Notes: a model not told the origin generated them from the letters alone. Counted from the first letter of the stretch, positions 18,341 to 29,741 are shown. The stretch: 64,000 nt of DNA from Tritrichomonas musculus (GCA_039105265.1 JAPFFF010000021.1:1054001-1118000); one strand, 5' to 3'. Numbers and translations: made by a program.

Positions 18341-20340
18341 TTTAGTTCTCAACACCAATCTATTCGTTCAAATGCAAAAGTTCAAAAGTGACAAATCAAC
18401 ATTCCAGTCAATCAGTAATTAGTAATCAACAACAATCGAATCATTAACAACAATCACGTATTTTTCATTTAAAGGTGAAGAGGCCTCGCAGCGAGTGCTC
18501 GGCACGAGGGTGAATTGTCACCCGATAAACACCACCTTCTTGTTTTCATTCCTTTCAATTACAACATTCAATAATATTCAATCAATTCATTCATTTCTAA
18601 ATAAGAGGCCAATTTATGTCAATTGCATTAAGGTTAACAGGCCTCGCAGTGAGATCTAACCCTATTTTTCTAACCTTATTCCAATCAATTCGTTTAATTC
18701 AATACCAATAATTAGATTCAATTCACAACAAGAAAGAGTGGGACAATTCATTCAATTCGTTTAATTCATTCACTCGTTTCATTTCTAAATAAGAGGCCAA
18801 ATACTAAGGTGAATTGTCACCTCTGCTTTCATTTAATAGCCACAACATGAAACAGAGAAATGGAATGGACAGATTCATTTCGTTCGTTTAATTTGTTCAA
18901 TCTATTCGTTCATTCATTCATTCGTTCAATATATTCGACATTATTCATTCTATTCGTTCAAATAATAAGGTCAATTAAGAGGTCAATTTGTATCAATTGC
19001 ATTAAGGTGAAGAGCACGAGAGTTAGATTTAACCCTATTTTTCTAACCTTATTGCTTCCGATCAATTCATTTATTCATTTTATTCGTTTGTTCAATTCGT
19101 TTAATAGTATAGTTAATTCGTTCAATATATTCGACATTGTTCATTCATTCAAATAAGAGGTCAAATGCATTCGTTCGTTCGTTCAATTCAGTTCATTCAT
19201 TCACAACATGAAACAGAAAATGGAGTGAACAGATTCATTTCGTTCGTTTGTTCAATTCAATTCGTTTACTCAATTCAACAAGAAAGAGAGGTCAAATGCA
19301 TTCGTTCGTTCACTCAATTTATTCAATTAGATTCGTTCAATTTGCTCAATAATATTAAACCCAGCAATCATGTTCATTCTATTAATTCAAAGCAAGGCTA
19401 ATATTAAGGTCAATTCGTTCTATTCATTTCAAACAATTCTATTCGTTCGTTCAATTCATTCCAGTCAATTCATTTATTCATTTCAAACAACATTTCATTC
19501 GTTCGTTTAATTCGTTCAATACTATCATTCAATAACACTTGCAATAACATTCACAACAAGGCCATTCAATTCAAATAATCAAATACAGGTGACGAATTCA
19601 CCTCTTCACCCATGACTATATTTTTCAAATAAGAGGCCAATTTATGTAAAATGCATTAATGAGAAATAACATTATTCGTTCCAGTCAATAACATCATTTA
19701 ATAGTGTAGTTAATTTGTTTAATACTATCATTCAATTTGTTCAATACATTCGTTTCATTTGTTCAATAACACTTATAATAATATCACAAACAAAGCCGTT
19801 TCAATACTATCGTTTCATTCGTTCGTTCAAAACAAGCACTCAATTTATGTAAAATGCATTAAGGTTAACAGGTTAGATTTAACCCTATTTTTCTAACCTT
19901 ATTGCTTCCAGCCAATTCAGTTCGTTTAATAGTGTAGTTAATTTGTTCAATAACACTTACAATAATATCACAACAAGAAAGAGTGGGACAATTTATTCAA
20001 TTCCATTTCTAAATATTAAGGTGAATTGTATTAAAGGTGAGCAGGTGAATTGTCACTATATTTTTGTCACCTCTGCTTTCGATCAACAGCAACAACATGA
20101 AACAGAGAAATATGGACCAATCAAATGCATTCAATTCCATTTGTTCAATAAGGTCATTAATTTGCTTAATACTATCATTCATTCGTTCAATTCTATTCAA
20201 TTTGTTTATTCGTTTCATTCCATTCAATAACACTTATAATAATTCATGTCAAATACAGGTGACGAATTCACCTCTTCACCCTGACTATATTTTTCAAATA
20301 AGAGGCCAATTCATTCATTCGTTCGTTCAAGTACTAAGGT
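18341..20340 (+). repeat. ATTCGTTCAATTC-type degenerate repeat tract (left arm)
   Basis: Two kb dominated by ATTCGTTCAATTC-like words. Embedded are recurring longer motifs: TTAACCCTATTTTTCTAACC (about 18657, 19030, 19880), AATAAGAGGCCAAATT, and GGTGAATTGTCACC modules (about 18510, 18806, 20045) like those after Polinton genes. Short open frames here are by-products of the repeat composition. The mirror is at about 23962-25961. Confidence 0.85.
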
Positions 20341-21297
20341 TAATTCACGTTATCAATCAATAATGCTTCTTAGATAATGTAATGGACAGATTCAAATACA
20401 GGTCAAATATAGGTCAAATACTAAGGCCAATTAACTACAACAAGAAAGATGTAATAATGTCACTGTGTCACTAGATGTCACTGGATAAATCAGTTCCCAA
20501 AAAATGGAGTGGACAGATGACAAATACAATGGTTAGATCTCCCTGCGAGGCCTGTTAACCTTATTAGTAATCAGATCCGACAATAATTATATGCTGCTGT
20601 TCCATGTTCCATGATAAATCAGTTCCCAAAAAATGGAGTGGACAGAGGACAGAAGACTCATCTTGCACCTTATACTTGTGACCATGAAAGAGCATTACCA
20701 TCATCTTTGTTTGACTATTCCAGCAACATGAAAGAGTCACTGGATAAATCAGTTCATAAAAAATGTAATGGACAGATATAAATGAAAATATTTTTGGTTT
20801 CTCTAATGTTCCTTGTTCCTAGATGTCACCGGATAAATCAGTTCATGAAAAATGAGGTGAACAGTTGACAGATGACAGGTCAAATACATTTAACAACTAC
20901 CTTGACTGTATTTTTCAATTCAACAAACATTCAATCTAATCAAATCAAACAGCAATCAATCCAGTATTCAAACAGCACTCAATTCGTTCAATCAATTAAT
21001 AATCAATTACAATTCGTTCAATCAATCATCAAATCAAACAAAATAGGTTAGAAAAATAGGGTTAGATTTAACCTGTTAACCTTAATGATCATTCTGTTCC
21101 TTTGTTCCTAGATAATGTAATGAACAGGCCAAATGAGAGACCAATTAACTACAACAAGAAAGATGTAATAATGTTTCTTGTTCCTAGATGTTCCCGGATA
21201 AATCGTTTCCTAAAAAATGGAGCGGACAGATGACAGATGACAGAACATAAACCCCTTTTTTTAATATTATTCCAGCGAAGACAAAAATAATATATTA
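20341..21297 (+). repeat. Five dispersed copies of a 45-bp degenerate unit (left arm)
   Basis: Copies of GGATAAATCAGTTCCCAAAA followed by ATGGAGTGGACAGATGAC lie near 20478, 20610, 20740, 20830 and 21197, with drift between copies. Spacing is irregular (about 90-370 bp). No gene. The mirror is at 23005-23961. Confidence 0.75.
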
Positions 21298-21570
21298 TTA
21301 GATCAACTCATTCATAACTTCATTTAATACACCAAGGCACTTATCATTAACACTATCCTTCTTGTCTATGATTAATATTAAATTACCATTCCTTTTAGTA
21401 AACTTGTATCCAGTTATCTTAATCTGATTATTAAGTTCCTTAGGTTTAAATTGATTACAGTAAGGATTATTCTTTATAAGCTTCCTTAATGGTTTAATCT
21501 CATCTCTCTTAGCTAGCTCACTTATGAAGTTAAACAAAATTTCTTTTTCACTAATATCATAAATATTCAT
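21298..21570 (-). CDS. Hypothetical 90-aa protein of the inner element (left copy)
   Basis: Starts with MNIYDISEKEILFNFI and contains KPLRKLIKNNPYC and KITGYKFTKRNGNLILIIDKK, a compact alpha/beta composition. The leader has TTATTATTTTTGTTTAT, like other genes of these elements. It lies 33 bp downstream of the 206-aa gene, in the same direction, so the two may be co-expressed. Family unknown. Confidence 0.6.
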   Translation of the reverse strand: MNIYDISEKEILFNFISELAKRDEIKPLRKLIKNNPYCNQFKPKELNNQIKITGYKFTKRNGNLILIIDKKDSVNDKCLGVLNEVMNELI

Positions 21571-21603
21571 TTAAATATAAACAAAAATAATAACAAAGAT
21601 TGT

Positions 21604-22224
21604 TTACTTATTAATCATATCAGCAAAGACTTTATTTCTCCTCATCATCTTAGGCATCGGTTCGTAATAAACTATATCAACATCATCGCTCGAGTCTTCT
21701 TCTTTATTCTGTTTAATCACCTCGTTTATTATTTCTTTAGTAAGTTTCTTGTGCTCCTTTCGTTCTCTTTCTTTCTTTAGGTACTCGTTTATCTGTTGCA
21801 ATTCTTGTAGTATCTGTAAACTGATATAAATTGGATCTAGATTAAGGTGGTGATTAAACTTAGGGCTGTATAAAGGAGGTTGTTCGTCTTCTTCATCTTT
21901 GTTATTTGTATTATCATCTTCTTTATTATTTGTATCTTGTTCGTCTTCATCATCGCTAGAGGCTTCTTCGTCATCTCTTTTTGTTTCTCGTTCGTCTTGT
22001 TCTCTTTTTGTATTATCTCGTTCGGCATCTCTTCTTATATTATCTGCATTGTCAGCATCTTCATCGTCGCTTACTTCTAATGGCTCCTTTCGTTTCTTAA
22101 GAATATATTTTCCGTCTTTGCGTGTTGGATAAACTTCGTAAAACGGGTCTTCGATTCCTCTTAACCATTTATTTATTATCTGTAATCGTTTTGTGCCTTT
22201 CAAGTATTCGCCGGATTTGCTCAT
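21604..22224 (-). CDS. Homolog of the Polinton capsid-neighbour protein (full copy)
   Basis: 206 residues. The N-terminus (TKRLQIINKWLRGIEDPFY, YEVYPTRKDGKYI, RKEPLE) and the C-terminus (MMRRNKVFADMI) match the Polinton protein at 9547-10092. The middle is a long acidic Asp/Glu/Lys/Asn low-complexity stretch instead of the Pro/Glu linker. The first part lies in the unique centre of the palindrome. Conservation of both ends around a replaceable linker suggests that the ends bind partners, perhaps the capsid; that is inference. Confidence 0.75.
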   Translation of the reverse strand: MSKSGEYLKGTKRLQIINKWLRGIEDPFYEVYPTRKDGKYILKKRKEPLEVSDDEDADNADNIRRDAERDNTKREQDERETKRDDEEASSDDEDEQDTNNKEDDNTNNKDEEDEQPPLYSPKFNHHLNLDPIYISLQILQELQQINEYLKKERERKEHKKLTKEIINEVIKQNKEEDSSDDVDIVYYEPMPKMMRRNKVFADMINK

Positions 22225-22308
22225 TTACAATAATAGTAAAAAGTAAGTTCGGTAAGTATTGGTAATTGCAAATATTATTATTAGCAAGTATTGTTTTTTC
22301 TTATTTTT
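21994..22308. other. Unique 315-bp centre of the palindrome
   Basis: Only this stretch has no mirror copy. It holds the first part of the 206-aa gene (up to 22224) and 84 bp of leader with AT-rich promoter-like sequence. The palindrome axis thus cuts a gene, leaving one full copy and one partial copy. Confidence 0.85.
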
Positions 22309-22698
22309 GAACGAGAAACAAAAAGAGATGACGAAGAAGCCTCTAGCGATGATGAAGACGAACAAGATACAAATAATAAAGAAGATGATAATACAAATAA
22401 CAAAGATGAAGAAGACGAACAACCTCCTTTATACAGCCCTAAGTTTAATCACCACCTTAATCTAGATCCAATTTATATCAGTTTACAGATACTACAAGAA
22501 TTGCAACAGATAAACGAGTACCTAAAGAAAGAAAGAGAACGAAAGGAGCACAAGAAACTTACTAAAGAAATAATAAACGAGGTGATTAAACAGAATAAAG
22601 AAGAAGACTCGAGCGATGATGTTGATATAGTTTATTACGAACCGATGCCTAAGATGATGAGGAGAAATAAAGTCTTTGCTGATATGATTAATAAGTAA
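22309..22698 (+). CDS. Partial mirror copy of the 206-aa gene
   Basis: Only the section of the gene that lies in the palindromic arm is mirrored: the acidic stretch, the Lys/Glu helix and the conserved C-terminus. It is probably not expressed as a full protein. Confidence 0.7.
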   Translation, partial: ERETKRDDEEASSDDEDEQDTNNKEDDNTNNKDEEDEQPPLYSPKFNHHLNLDPIYISLQILQELQQINEYLKKERERKEHKKLTKEIINEVIKQNKEEDSSDDVDIVYYEPMPKMMRRNKVFADMINK

Positions 22699-22731
22699 AC
22701 AATCTTTGTTATTATTTTTGTTTATATTTAA

Positions 22732-23004
22732 ATGAATATTTATGATATTAGTGAAAAAGAAATTTTGTTTAACTTCATAAGTGAGCTAGCTAAGAGAGAT
22801 GAGATTAAACCATTAAGGAAGCTTATAAAGAATAATCCTTACTGTAATCAATTTAAACCTAAGGAACTTAATAATCAGATTAAGATAACTGGATACAAGT
22901 TTACTAAAAGGAATGGTAATTTAATATTAATCATAGACAAGAAGGATAGTGTTAATGATAAGTGCCTTGGTGTATTAAATGAAGTTATGAATGAGTTGAT
23001 CTAA
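22732..23004 (+). CDS. Hypothetical 90-aa protein (right copy)
   Basis: Mirror image of 21298-21570 with an identical predicted protein. Confidence 0.6.
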   Translation: MNIYDISEKEILFNFISELAKRDEIKPLRKLIKNNPYCNQFKPKELNNQIKITGYKFTKRNGNLILIIDKKDSVNDKCLGVLNEVMNELI

Positions 23005-26000
23005 TAATATATTATTTTTGTCTTCGCTGGAATAATATTAAAAAAAGGGGTTTATGTTCTGTCATCTGTCATCTGTCCGCTCCATTTTTTAGGAAACGAT
23101 TTATCCGGGAACATCTAGGAACAAGAAACATTATTACATCTTTCTTGTTGTAGTTAATTGGTCTCTCATTTGGCCTGTTCATTACATTATCTAGGAACAA
23201 AGGAACAGAATGATCATTAAGGTTAACAGGTTAAATCTAACCCTATTTTTCTAACCTATTTTGTTTGATTTGATGATTGATTGAACGAATTGTAATTGAT
23301 TATTAATTGATTGAACGAATTGAGTGCTGTTTGAATACTGGATTGATTGCTGTTTGATTTGATTAGATTGAATGTTTGTTGAATTGAAAAATACAGTCAA
23401 GGTAGTTGTTAAATGTATTTGACCTGTCATCTGTCAACTGTTCACCTCATTTTTCATGAACTGATTTATCCGGTGACATCTAGGAACAAGGAACATTAGA
23501 GAAACCAAAAATATTTTCATTTATATCTGTCCATTACATTTTTTATGAACTGATTTATCCAGTGACTCTTTCATGTTGCTGGAATAGTCAAACAAAGATG
23601 ATGGTAATGCTCTTTCATGGTCACAAGTATAAGGTGCAAGATGAGTCTTCTGTCCTCTGTCCACTCCATTTTTTGGGAACTGATTTATCATGGAACATGG
23701 AACAGCAGCATATAATTATTGTCGGATCTGATTACTAATAAGGTTAACAGGCCTCGCAGGGAGATCTAACCATTGTATTTGTCATCTGTCCACTCCATTT
23801 TTTGGGAACTGATTTATCCAGTGACATCTAGTGACACAGTGACATTATTACATCTTTCTTGTTGTAGTTAATTGGCCTTAGTATTTGACCTATATTTGAC
23901 CTGTATTTGAATCTGTCCATTACATTATCTAAGAAGCATTATTGATTGATAACGTGAATTAACCTTAGTACTTGAACGAACGAATGAATGAATTGGCCTC
24001 TTATTTGAAAAATATAGTCAGGGTGAAGAGGTGAATTCGTCACCTGTATTTGACATGAATTATTATAAGTGTTATTGAATGGAATGAAACGAATAAACAA
24101 ATTGAATAGAATTGAACGAATGAATGATAGTATTAAGCAAATTAATGACCTTATTGAACAAATGGAATTGAATGCATTTGATTGGTCCATATTTCTCTGT
24201 TTCATGTTGTTGCTGTTGATCGAAAGCAGAGGTGACAAAAATATAGTGACAATTCACCTGCTCACCTTTAATACAATTCACCTTAATATTTAGAAATGGA
24301 ATTGAATAAATTGTCCCACTCTTTCTTGTTGTGATATTATTGTAAGTGTTATTGAACAAATTAACTACACTATTAAACGAACTGAATTGGCTGGAAGCAA
24401 TAAGGTTAGAAAAATAGGGTTAAATCTAACCTGTTAACCTTAATGCATTTTACATAAATTGAGTGCTTGTTTTGAACGAACGAATGAAACGATAGTATTG
24501 AAACGGCTTTGTTTGTGATATTATTATAAGTGTTATTGAACAAATGAAACGAATGTATTGAACAAATTGAATGATAGTATTAAACAAATTAACTACACTA
24601 TTAAATGATGTTATTGACTGGAACGAATAATGTTATTTCTCATTAATGCATTTTACATAAATTGGCCTCTTATTTGAAAAATATAGTCATGGGTGAAGAG
24701 GTGAATTCGTCACCTGTATTTGATTATTTGAATTGAATGGCCTTGTTGTGAATGTTATTGCAAGTGTTATTGAATGATAGTATTGAACGAATTAAACGAA
24801 CGAATGAAATGTTGTTTGAAATGAATAAATGAATTGACTGGAATGAATTGAACGAACGAATAGAATTGTTTGAAATGAATAGAACGAATTGACCTTAATA
24901 TTAGCCTTGCTTTGAATTAATAGAATGAACATGATTGCTGGGTTTAATATTATTGAGCAAATTGAACGAATCTAATTGAATAAATTGAGTGAACGAACGA
25001 ATGCATTTGACCTCTCTTTCTTGTTGAATTGAGTAAACGAATTGAATTGAACAAACGAACGAAATGAATCTGTTCACTCCATTTTCTGTTTCATGTTGTG
25101 AATGAATGAACTGAATTGAACGAACGAACGAATGCATTTGACCTCTTATTTGAATGAATGAACAATGTCGAATATATTGAACGAATTAACTATACTATTA
25201 AACGAATTGAACAAACGAATAAAATGAATAAATGAATTGATCGGAAGCAATAAGGTTAGAAAAATAGGGTTAAATCTAACTCTCGTGCTCTTCACCTTAA
25301 TGCAATTGATACAAATTGACCTCTTAATTGACCTTATTATTTGAACGAATAGAATGAATAATGTCGAATATATTGAACGAATGAATGAATGAACGAATAG
25401 ATTGAACAAATTAAACGAACGAAATGAATCTGTCCATTCCATTTCTCTGTTTCATGTTGTGGCTATTAAATGAAAGCAGAGGTGACAATTCACCTTAGTA
25501 TTTGGCCTCTTATTTAGAAATGAAACGAGTGAATGAATTAAACGAATTGAATGAATTGTCCCACTCTTTCTTGTTGTGAATTGAATCTAATTATTGGTAT
25601 TGAATTAAACGAATTGATTGGAATAAGGTTAGAAAAATAGGGTTAGATCTCACTGCGAGGCCTGTTAACCTTAATGCAATTGACATAAATTGGCCTCTTA
25701 TTTAGAAATGAATGAATTGATTGAATATTATTGAATGTTGTAATTGAAAGGAATGAAAACAAGAAGGTGGTGTTTATCGGGTGACAATTCACCCTCGTGC
25801 CGAGCACTCGCTGCGAGGCCTCTTCACCTTTAAATGAAAAATACGTGATTGTTGTTAATGATTCGATTGTTGTTGATTACTAATTACTGATTGACTGGAA
25901 TGTTGATTTGTCACTTTTGAACTTTTGCATTTGAACGAATAGATTGGTGTTGAGAACTAAACTTTAACATTATTTTTGGCTGTTGTTGATAAATGATGCC

Positions 26001-26932
26001 GTTGTTGATATTAATAATTATAGATGATGCCGTCGTTGGTGGATGATACTGTTGATGTTAATAATATATGCTGTCGTTGATGTTGTTGTTAATACTACTG
26101 TTGTTATTGATGTTGTTGGTTGATGCTGTTGTTATTGATGTTGATAGATGGGGCTGTTGTTGTTGTTGATATATGATGCCATTGATAATGATACTAAATA
26201 ATGTTAATACTGTTGTTGTTGATATATGATGCCGTTGTTGATGATAATATTAATAATGTTGTTGTCGATATTAATAATGTTAATAGATGCTGTTAATGAT
26301 AGATGTTAATAGTAAATGCTGTTGATGTTGATGCTTTTGTTGTTGATGGTAATATTAATAATGATAGATATTGTTAATGATAGATGGATGATATTAATAA
26401 TGTTAATACTGATGTTGATGATATGTGATGGTGTTGATAGATGATGGTGTTGGTTGATGCTAAATAATGTTAATATTGTTGTTAATGATAGATACTGTTG
26501 TTGTTGTTGATAGATGATGCCTGTTGGTTGATGATGATATTAATAATGTTGGTTGATAGATGCTCTTGTTTGATGCTAAATAATGTTAATACTGCTGTTG
26601 TTGTTGTTAATGATAGATGCTGTCGTTGATAAATGATGTTATTTCTGTTGTTGATAGTAAATGATATTGATGTTAATGTTAATAGTAAATGATGATGATA
26701 ATAAATAATGTTGATAGATGCTGTTGTTGTTAATGATAAATGTTGTTGATGATGATATTAATAAATGATACTGTTGATGCTGATGTTGATGATAAATGAT
26801 AAATGGTGATGATGTTGATGATAAATGCTGCTGTTGATGCTAATAATGTTGATAGATGCTGTTGTTGTTGATGCTAATAATGTTGATAGATGCTGAATTG
26901 CTTCATAAAATAAAAATATATAATTGAATGGT
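23005..26932 (-). repeat. Mirror of the repeat tracts (right arm)
   Basis: Reverse complement of 17370-21297: first the 45-bp unit region, then the GAATGAACGAAT-type tract, then the TGTTGTTGATG-type trinucleotide tract up to the helicase stop. It has no gene of its own. Confidence 0.9.
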
Positions 26933-28360
26933 TTACTCTATCTTAACTAAATTATATACTCTTTGCATTTTACCTTTCTCTCTGTTATATCTACTTCTTA
27001 TTTCATATCCCTCAGGCACTTCCTTCTCGTTTTTAAACCCAAAGTGCTGATATAACTGTTTTTTGCCATTAAACTCTCTGTTCAAATCATTTTCGTTTAT
27101 CATTATTGTATCCTTATTTGTTTCTTCCTCGAGCGAGGCGTTTGTCTCTTCAACAATAACTTCTCCAATCTTGCTCATGTATCTTATCCATGAATCTTTG
27201 TCCATTGATTGCCATGCATTAGCTCTCAATTGATTTAATCTTGTCTTATATCTGTTCTTGGCTACCTTGTATGTAAACTTCTCTTCTGGTACCTTTACTT
27301 GTCTCATGTATAGATAAGCTGTTGAATTCTCGTTCCTGTTTCTTCCTACAAACTGTTCAACTGATGATACGGTATCTAATGGGGTCTGAATGAATATAGA
27401 CAATAGATTTTCCTTCAGTGACTGACCTGATTGGATACATGAAGTAGCAATAACTATATCAACGTCCTCCGTGCTAACAAACTTGCCTTCATCACTTATC
27501 TCTACTTCCTTCTTATCAGAGTTGTACAATGCTTTATTAAGTTCATTGTCGATACACTCCTTTAATCGTTCACATTCATTCTTGTCTTCTATCTTAATTA
27601 ATATCTTATCATACCTCTTTATCTCTTCGAGTACTTGCTTAGCTATAGTCTCTCTTTGCTCTTGCATATTGCTTCTCAGCTTGTATAGATATATCGTTCT
27701 GTGGTATTTGATGTCGGCTAATGGGTTTATCTTTTCGTATTCTTCAAAGACTGATAAGCAAGAAATGTCAGATGCTGTAGCAGTAATCAAGCCTACTTTA
27801 TTGAATTCTCTGCAAATCTCTATTAACGATATGTGTTCTAGTAGTAGGTGTGCTTCATCAATAAGGAGTGTGTATTCACTGTTGAAATCTATTTGGTGGT
27901 GATAGAAATGCTCTATGATTCCTCCAAGACACTTAGATGCGGTAGAGAATGTAGTTATAACAACAGGTATAAAGTGCTTGATGGCTTCCTTAAACTCTTT
28001 AAACGCCCCTTCCTTTACACATAACTTTATCATTTCATCTATGTTCTCGGGGTGATTGTTGTTTAATGCTACATACAACTTAGAGTAGAACTCCGCAGCG
28101 ATGTTAATGGTAGGTACGATGAGAATGAACTTGTTATCAGGTACTGTGTTATAGATCCATTTCCTTATTGCTGTTGATTTGCCTGAACCAATAGGTGCTT
28201 GACAAATGAACTTCTTTATGGCTTTCTCTATGGTTATCTCTTCTTCTTCTACGCTCAAGCCGAGCTCTCGCTGCGAGGCGCTTTTAGTATAAGTTATCTC
28301 ATATGATTTAACGGGAAGGCTCTCAAACACATTCCAGTCAACATACTGCTTGGTTGTCAT
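26933..28360 (-). CDS. Superfamily 2 DEAH-type helicase (right copy)
   Basis: Mirror image of the gene at 15942-17369, with an identical predicted protein of 475 residues. Both copies read inward from the element ends, so each terminus doubles as the upstream region of a helicase gene. Confidence 0.85.
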   Translation of the reverse strand: MTTKQYVDWNVFESLPVKSYEITYTKSASQRELGLSVEEEEITIEKAIKKFICQAPIGSGKSTAIRKWIYNTVPDNKFILIVPTINIAAEFYSKLYVALNNNHPENIDEMIKLCVKEGAFKEFKEAIKHFIPVVITTFSTASKCLGGIIEHFYHHQIDFNSEYTLLIDEAHLLLEHISLIEICREFNKVGLITATASDISCLSVFEEYEKINPLADIKYHRTIYLYKLRSNMQEQRETIAKQVLEEIKRYDKILIKIEDKNECERLKECIDNELNKALYNSDKKEVEISDEGKFVSTEDVDIVIATSCIQSGQSLKENLLSIFIQTPLDTVSSVEQFVGRNRNENSTAYLYMRQVKVPEEKFTYKVAKNRYKTRLNQLRANAWQSMDKDSWIRYMSKIGEVIVEETNASLEEETNKDTIMINENDLNREFNGKKQLYQHFGFKNEKEVPEGYEIRSRYNREKGKMQRVYNLVKIE

Positions 28361-28730
28361 TTGGACAAGAATAAAAACAAAAAAAGAAAACAAATGATGA
28401 GTATTTAATTGGATGTGTATTTGTGCTTATGAGGGTGTTGTGTTTTCTATGATAAGTAGATGCTTGTATGTTTACTAGGTTCTTAATGGTATTATTCTTA
28501 TGAAGGTAAATATTTGGTCACGTTACTGACACAAAATCTGACGCCTAGTATAGAAGCTTGTGGAAATTGTGTCATAGCGTGACAGAATTGACACAAGGCG
28601 TTAGGTCTGTGGGAGAGTAGCGACTGCAGCCGTATGCGAAGCTCCAAGCGAAGGCGTGCCTGAGCTTGGCTGCGAGCGAGTTAGGCTGGGGGAGAGAATC
28701 GAAGCACAGCCTGACGTACACTACTTGAAC

Positions 28731-29741
28731 GTTTGTTATCTTCCATTTGCCTGTCTGTTCGAGTCTATCTGTTAATTCAGCAAAGGTTAATTTTTGTCCA
28801 AACTCTTTGGCATATCTCTGCTGAACATCCTTTAACAATAATCTATCAATGCTTGGATAATTGTTCTGCATAAACTTGGCTAAATCGTAATCAGACTCAT
28901 CAAACTGCCTATCGATTTCTTCCTGTTCAGCTCTCATACGTTGAACTTCACGCAAAGTATATTCATATAATCTCTGTTTGGCCTCACACTTACTGCAACG
29001 TTTATTGGAACTTGAATTGATATTAAATATTTTAGTATTAATCCTCGTAATACAGCATCTAAGCTTCAATAAGGTATTGTAATCAATATGAAATTCATTA
29101 ACCTTACTTCTTAAGCTCTCATGATTATTATTGTTTTCCATATCATACCAGTAATAACAGAATACATCATATATACAGTTAGCGTATCTTTCAATAAACT
29201 CTTTATATTTCTCAAAGTCTTCACTCTCCAAAAGTTCACTTGTACTCATCACTACTTTATCGCACTTCTCATTCATAGCATTGTGGTCACAATAATAACC
29301 AACAAACTGTACATTCATTTTACGTAGAAACTTCTTAAGTTCTGCACTATCTGTCTTTAATACTTCTATTTCATTAAATATTGGTTCAAATGGTTTTGTC
29401 TGTGATATTGGCATTATCTTTGGAAGACTTGAAATCATAGTGAAAACGTCTTTGATATATTTATTGTTGTGCTCAAACTTAACATCATAGGCATCAGGAT
29501 TATAGTTATTGGATAGCAAATCCCTCATAATCATTCTCTTTGTGTTTAATTCCTTCTCACAACTAACTTCCACAAGAGGCTTAATAGGGTTTCCATGAAT
29601 ATCATAATACTTGTCAACTTTCCCATTTACATCAGATATTGGTTTAGGTATTAGGTCAACAAGATATTCATTAACATTGAAGTCTCTCGCGTTCTCCGAG
29701 TGTCGAACGAGGCAATCTTGTGTATTTGTTTGCGCTATCAT
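28731..29741 (-). CDS. Polinton protein of unknown function, interrupted by the inner element
   Basis: Starts at an ATG at 29741, 116 bp downstream of the polymerase end and in the same direction. About 340 residues lie in Polinton sequence before the frame enters the inner element. There is a CSKCEAKQR motif that could be half of a zinc site, and a C-terminal helical part (FMQNNYPSIDRLLLKDVQQ, FAELTDRLEQTGKWKI) of winged-helix flavour. Its place beside the polymerase suggests a replication or DNA-binding role. Family not recognised. Confidence 0.55.

Larger units (their letters stand above)
15577..21993 (+). repeat. Left arm of the 13-kb palindrome (6417 bp)
   Basis: Pairs with 22309-28725. 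The only differences I found lie in the outermost 110 bp (three bases, at about offsets 7, 12 and 102). All mirrored coding stretches compared were identical. Confidence 0.9.
15577..28725. mobile_element. Giant palindromic Polinton-like satellite element inserted in the Polinton
   Basis: Ends read AGTAGTATACGTTAGGCTG and, from the right, AGTAGTGTACGTCAGGCTG, close to the host Polinton's AGTAGTATAGTATAGGC. A 5-bp target duplication TGAAC stands at 15572-15576 and 28726-28730. Position x in the left arm pairs with 44302-x in the right arm throughout. Recognised genes per arm are an SF2 helicase, a 90-aa protein and all or part of a homolog of the Polinton gene at 9547; about 4 kb per arm is repeats. 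No polymerase, integrase or capsid gene was seen. Shared termini imply that it can use Polinton-type replication or integration enzymes, so I infer a non-autonomous satellite. Very young by arm identity. Confidence 0.85.
22309..28725 (-). repeat. Right arm of the 13-kb palindrome (6417 bp)
   Basis: Mirror of 15577-21993. It ends at the duplication TGAAC, inside the gene that starts at 29741 on the minus strand. Confidence 0.9.

Noticed and set aside
18860-20363. Several short open frames rich in Phe, Ile, His and Ser in the satellite's repeats
   Set aside because: Their composition is that of the ATTCGTTCAATTC repeat read in one frame; they overlap each other on both strands.
15577-28725. 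Reading the palindrome simply as an assembly artefact
   Set aside because: The two flanks are different unique Polinton sequence, a 5-bp duplication marks both ends, the termini differ slightly, and the centre has 315 bp of unique sequence. It still deserves a long-read check.
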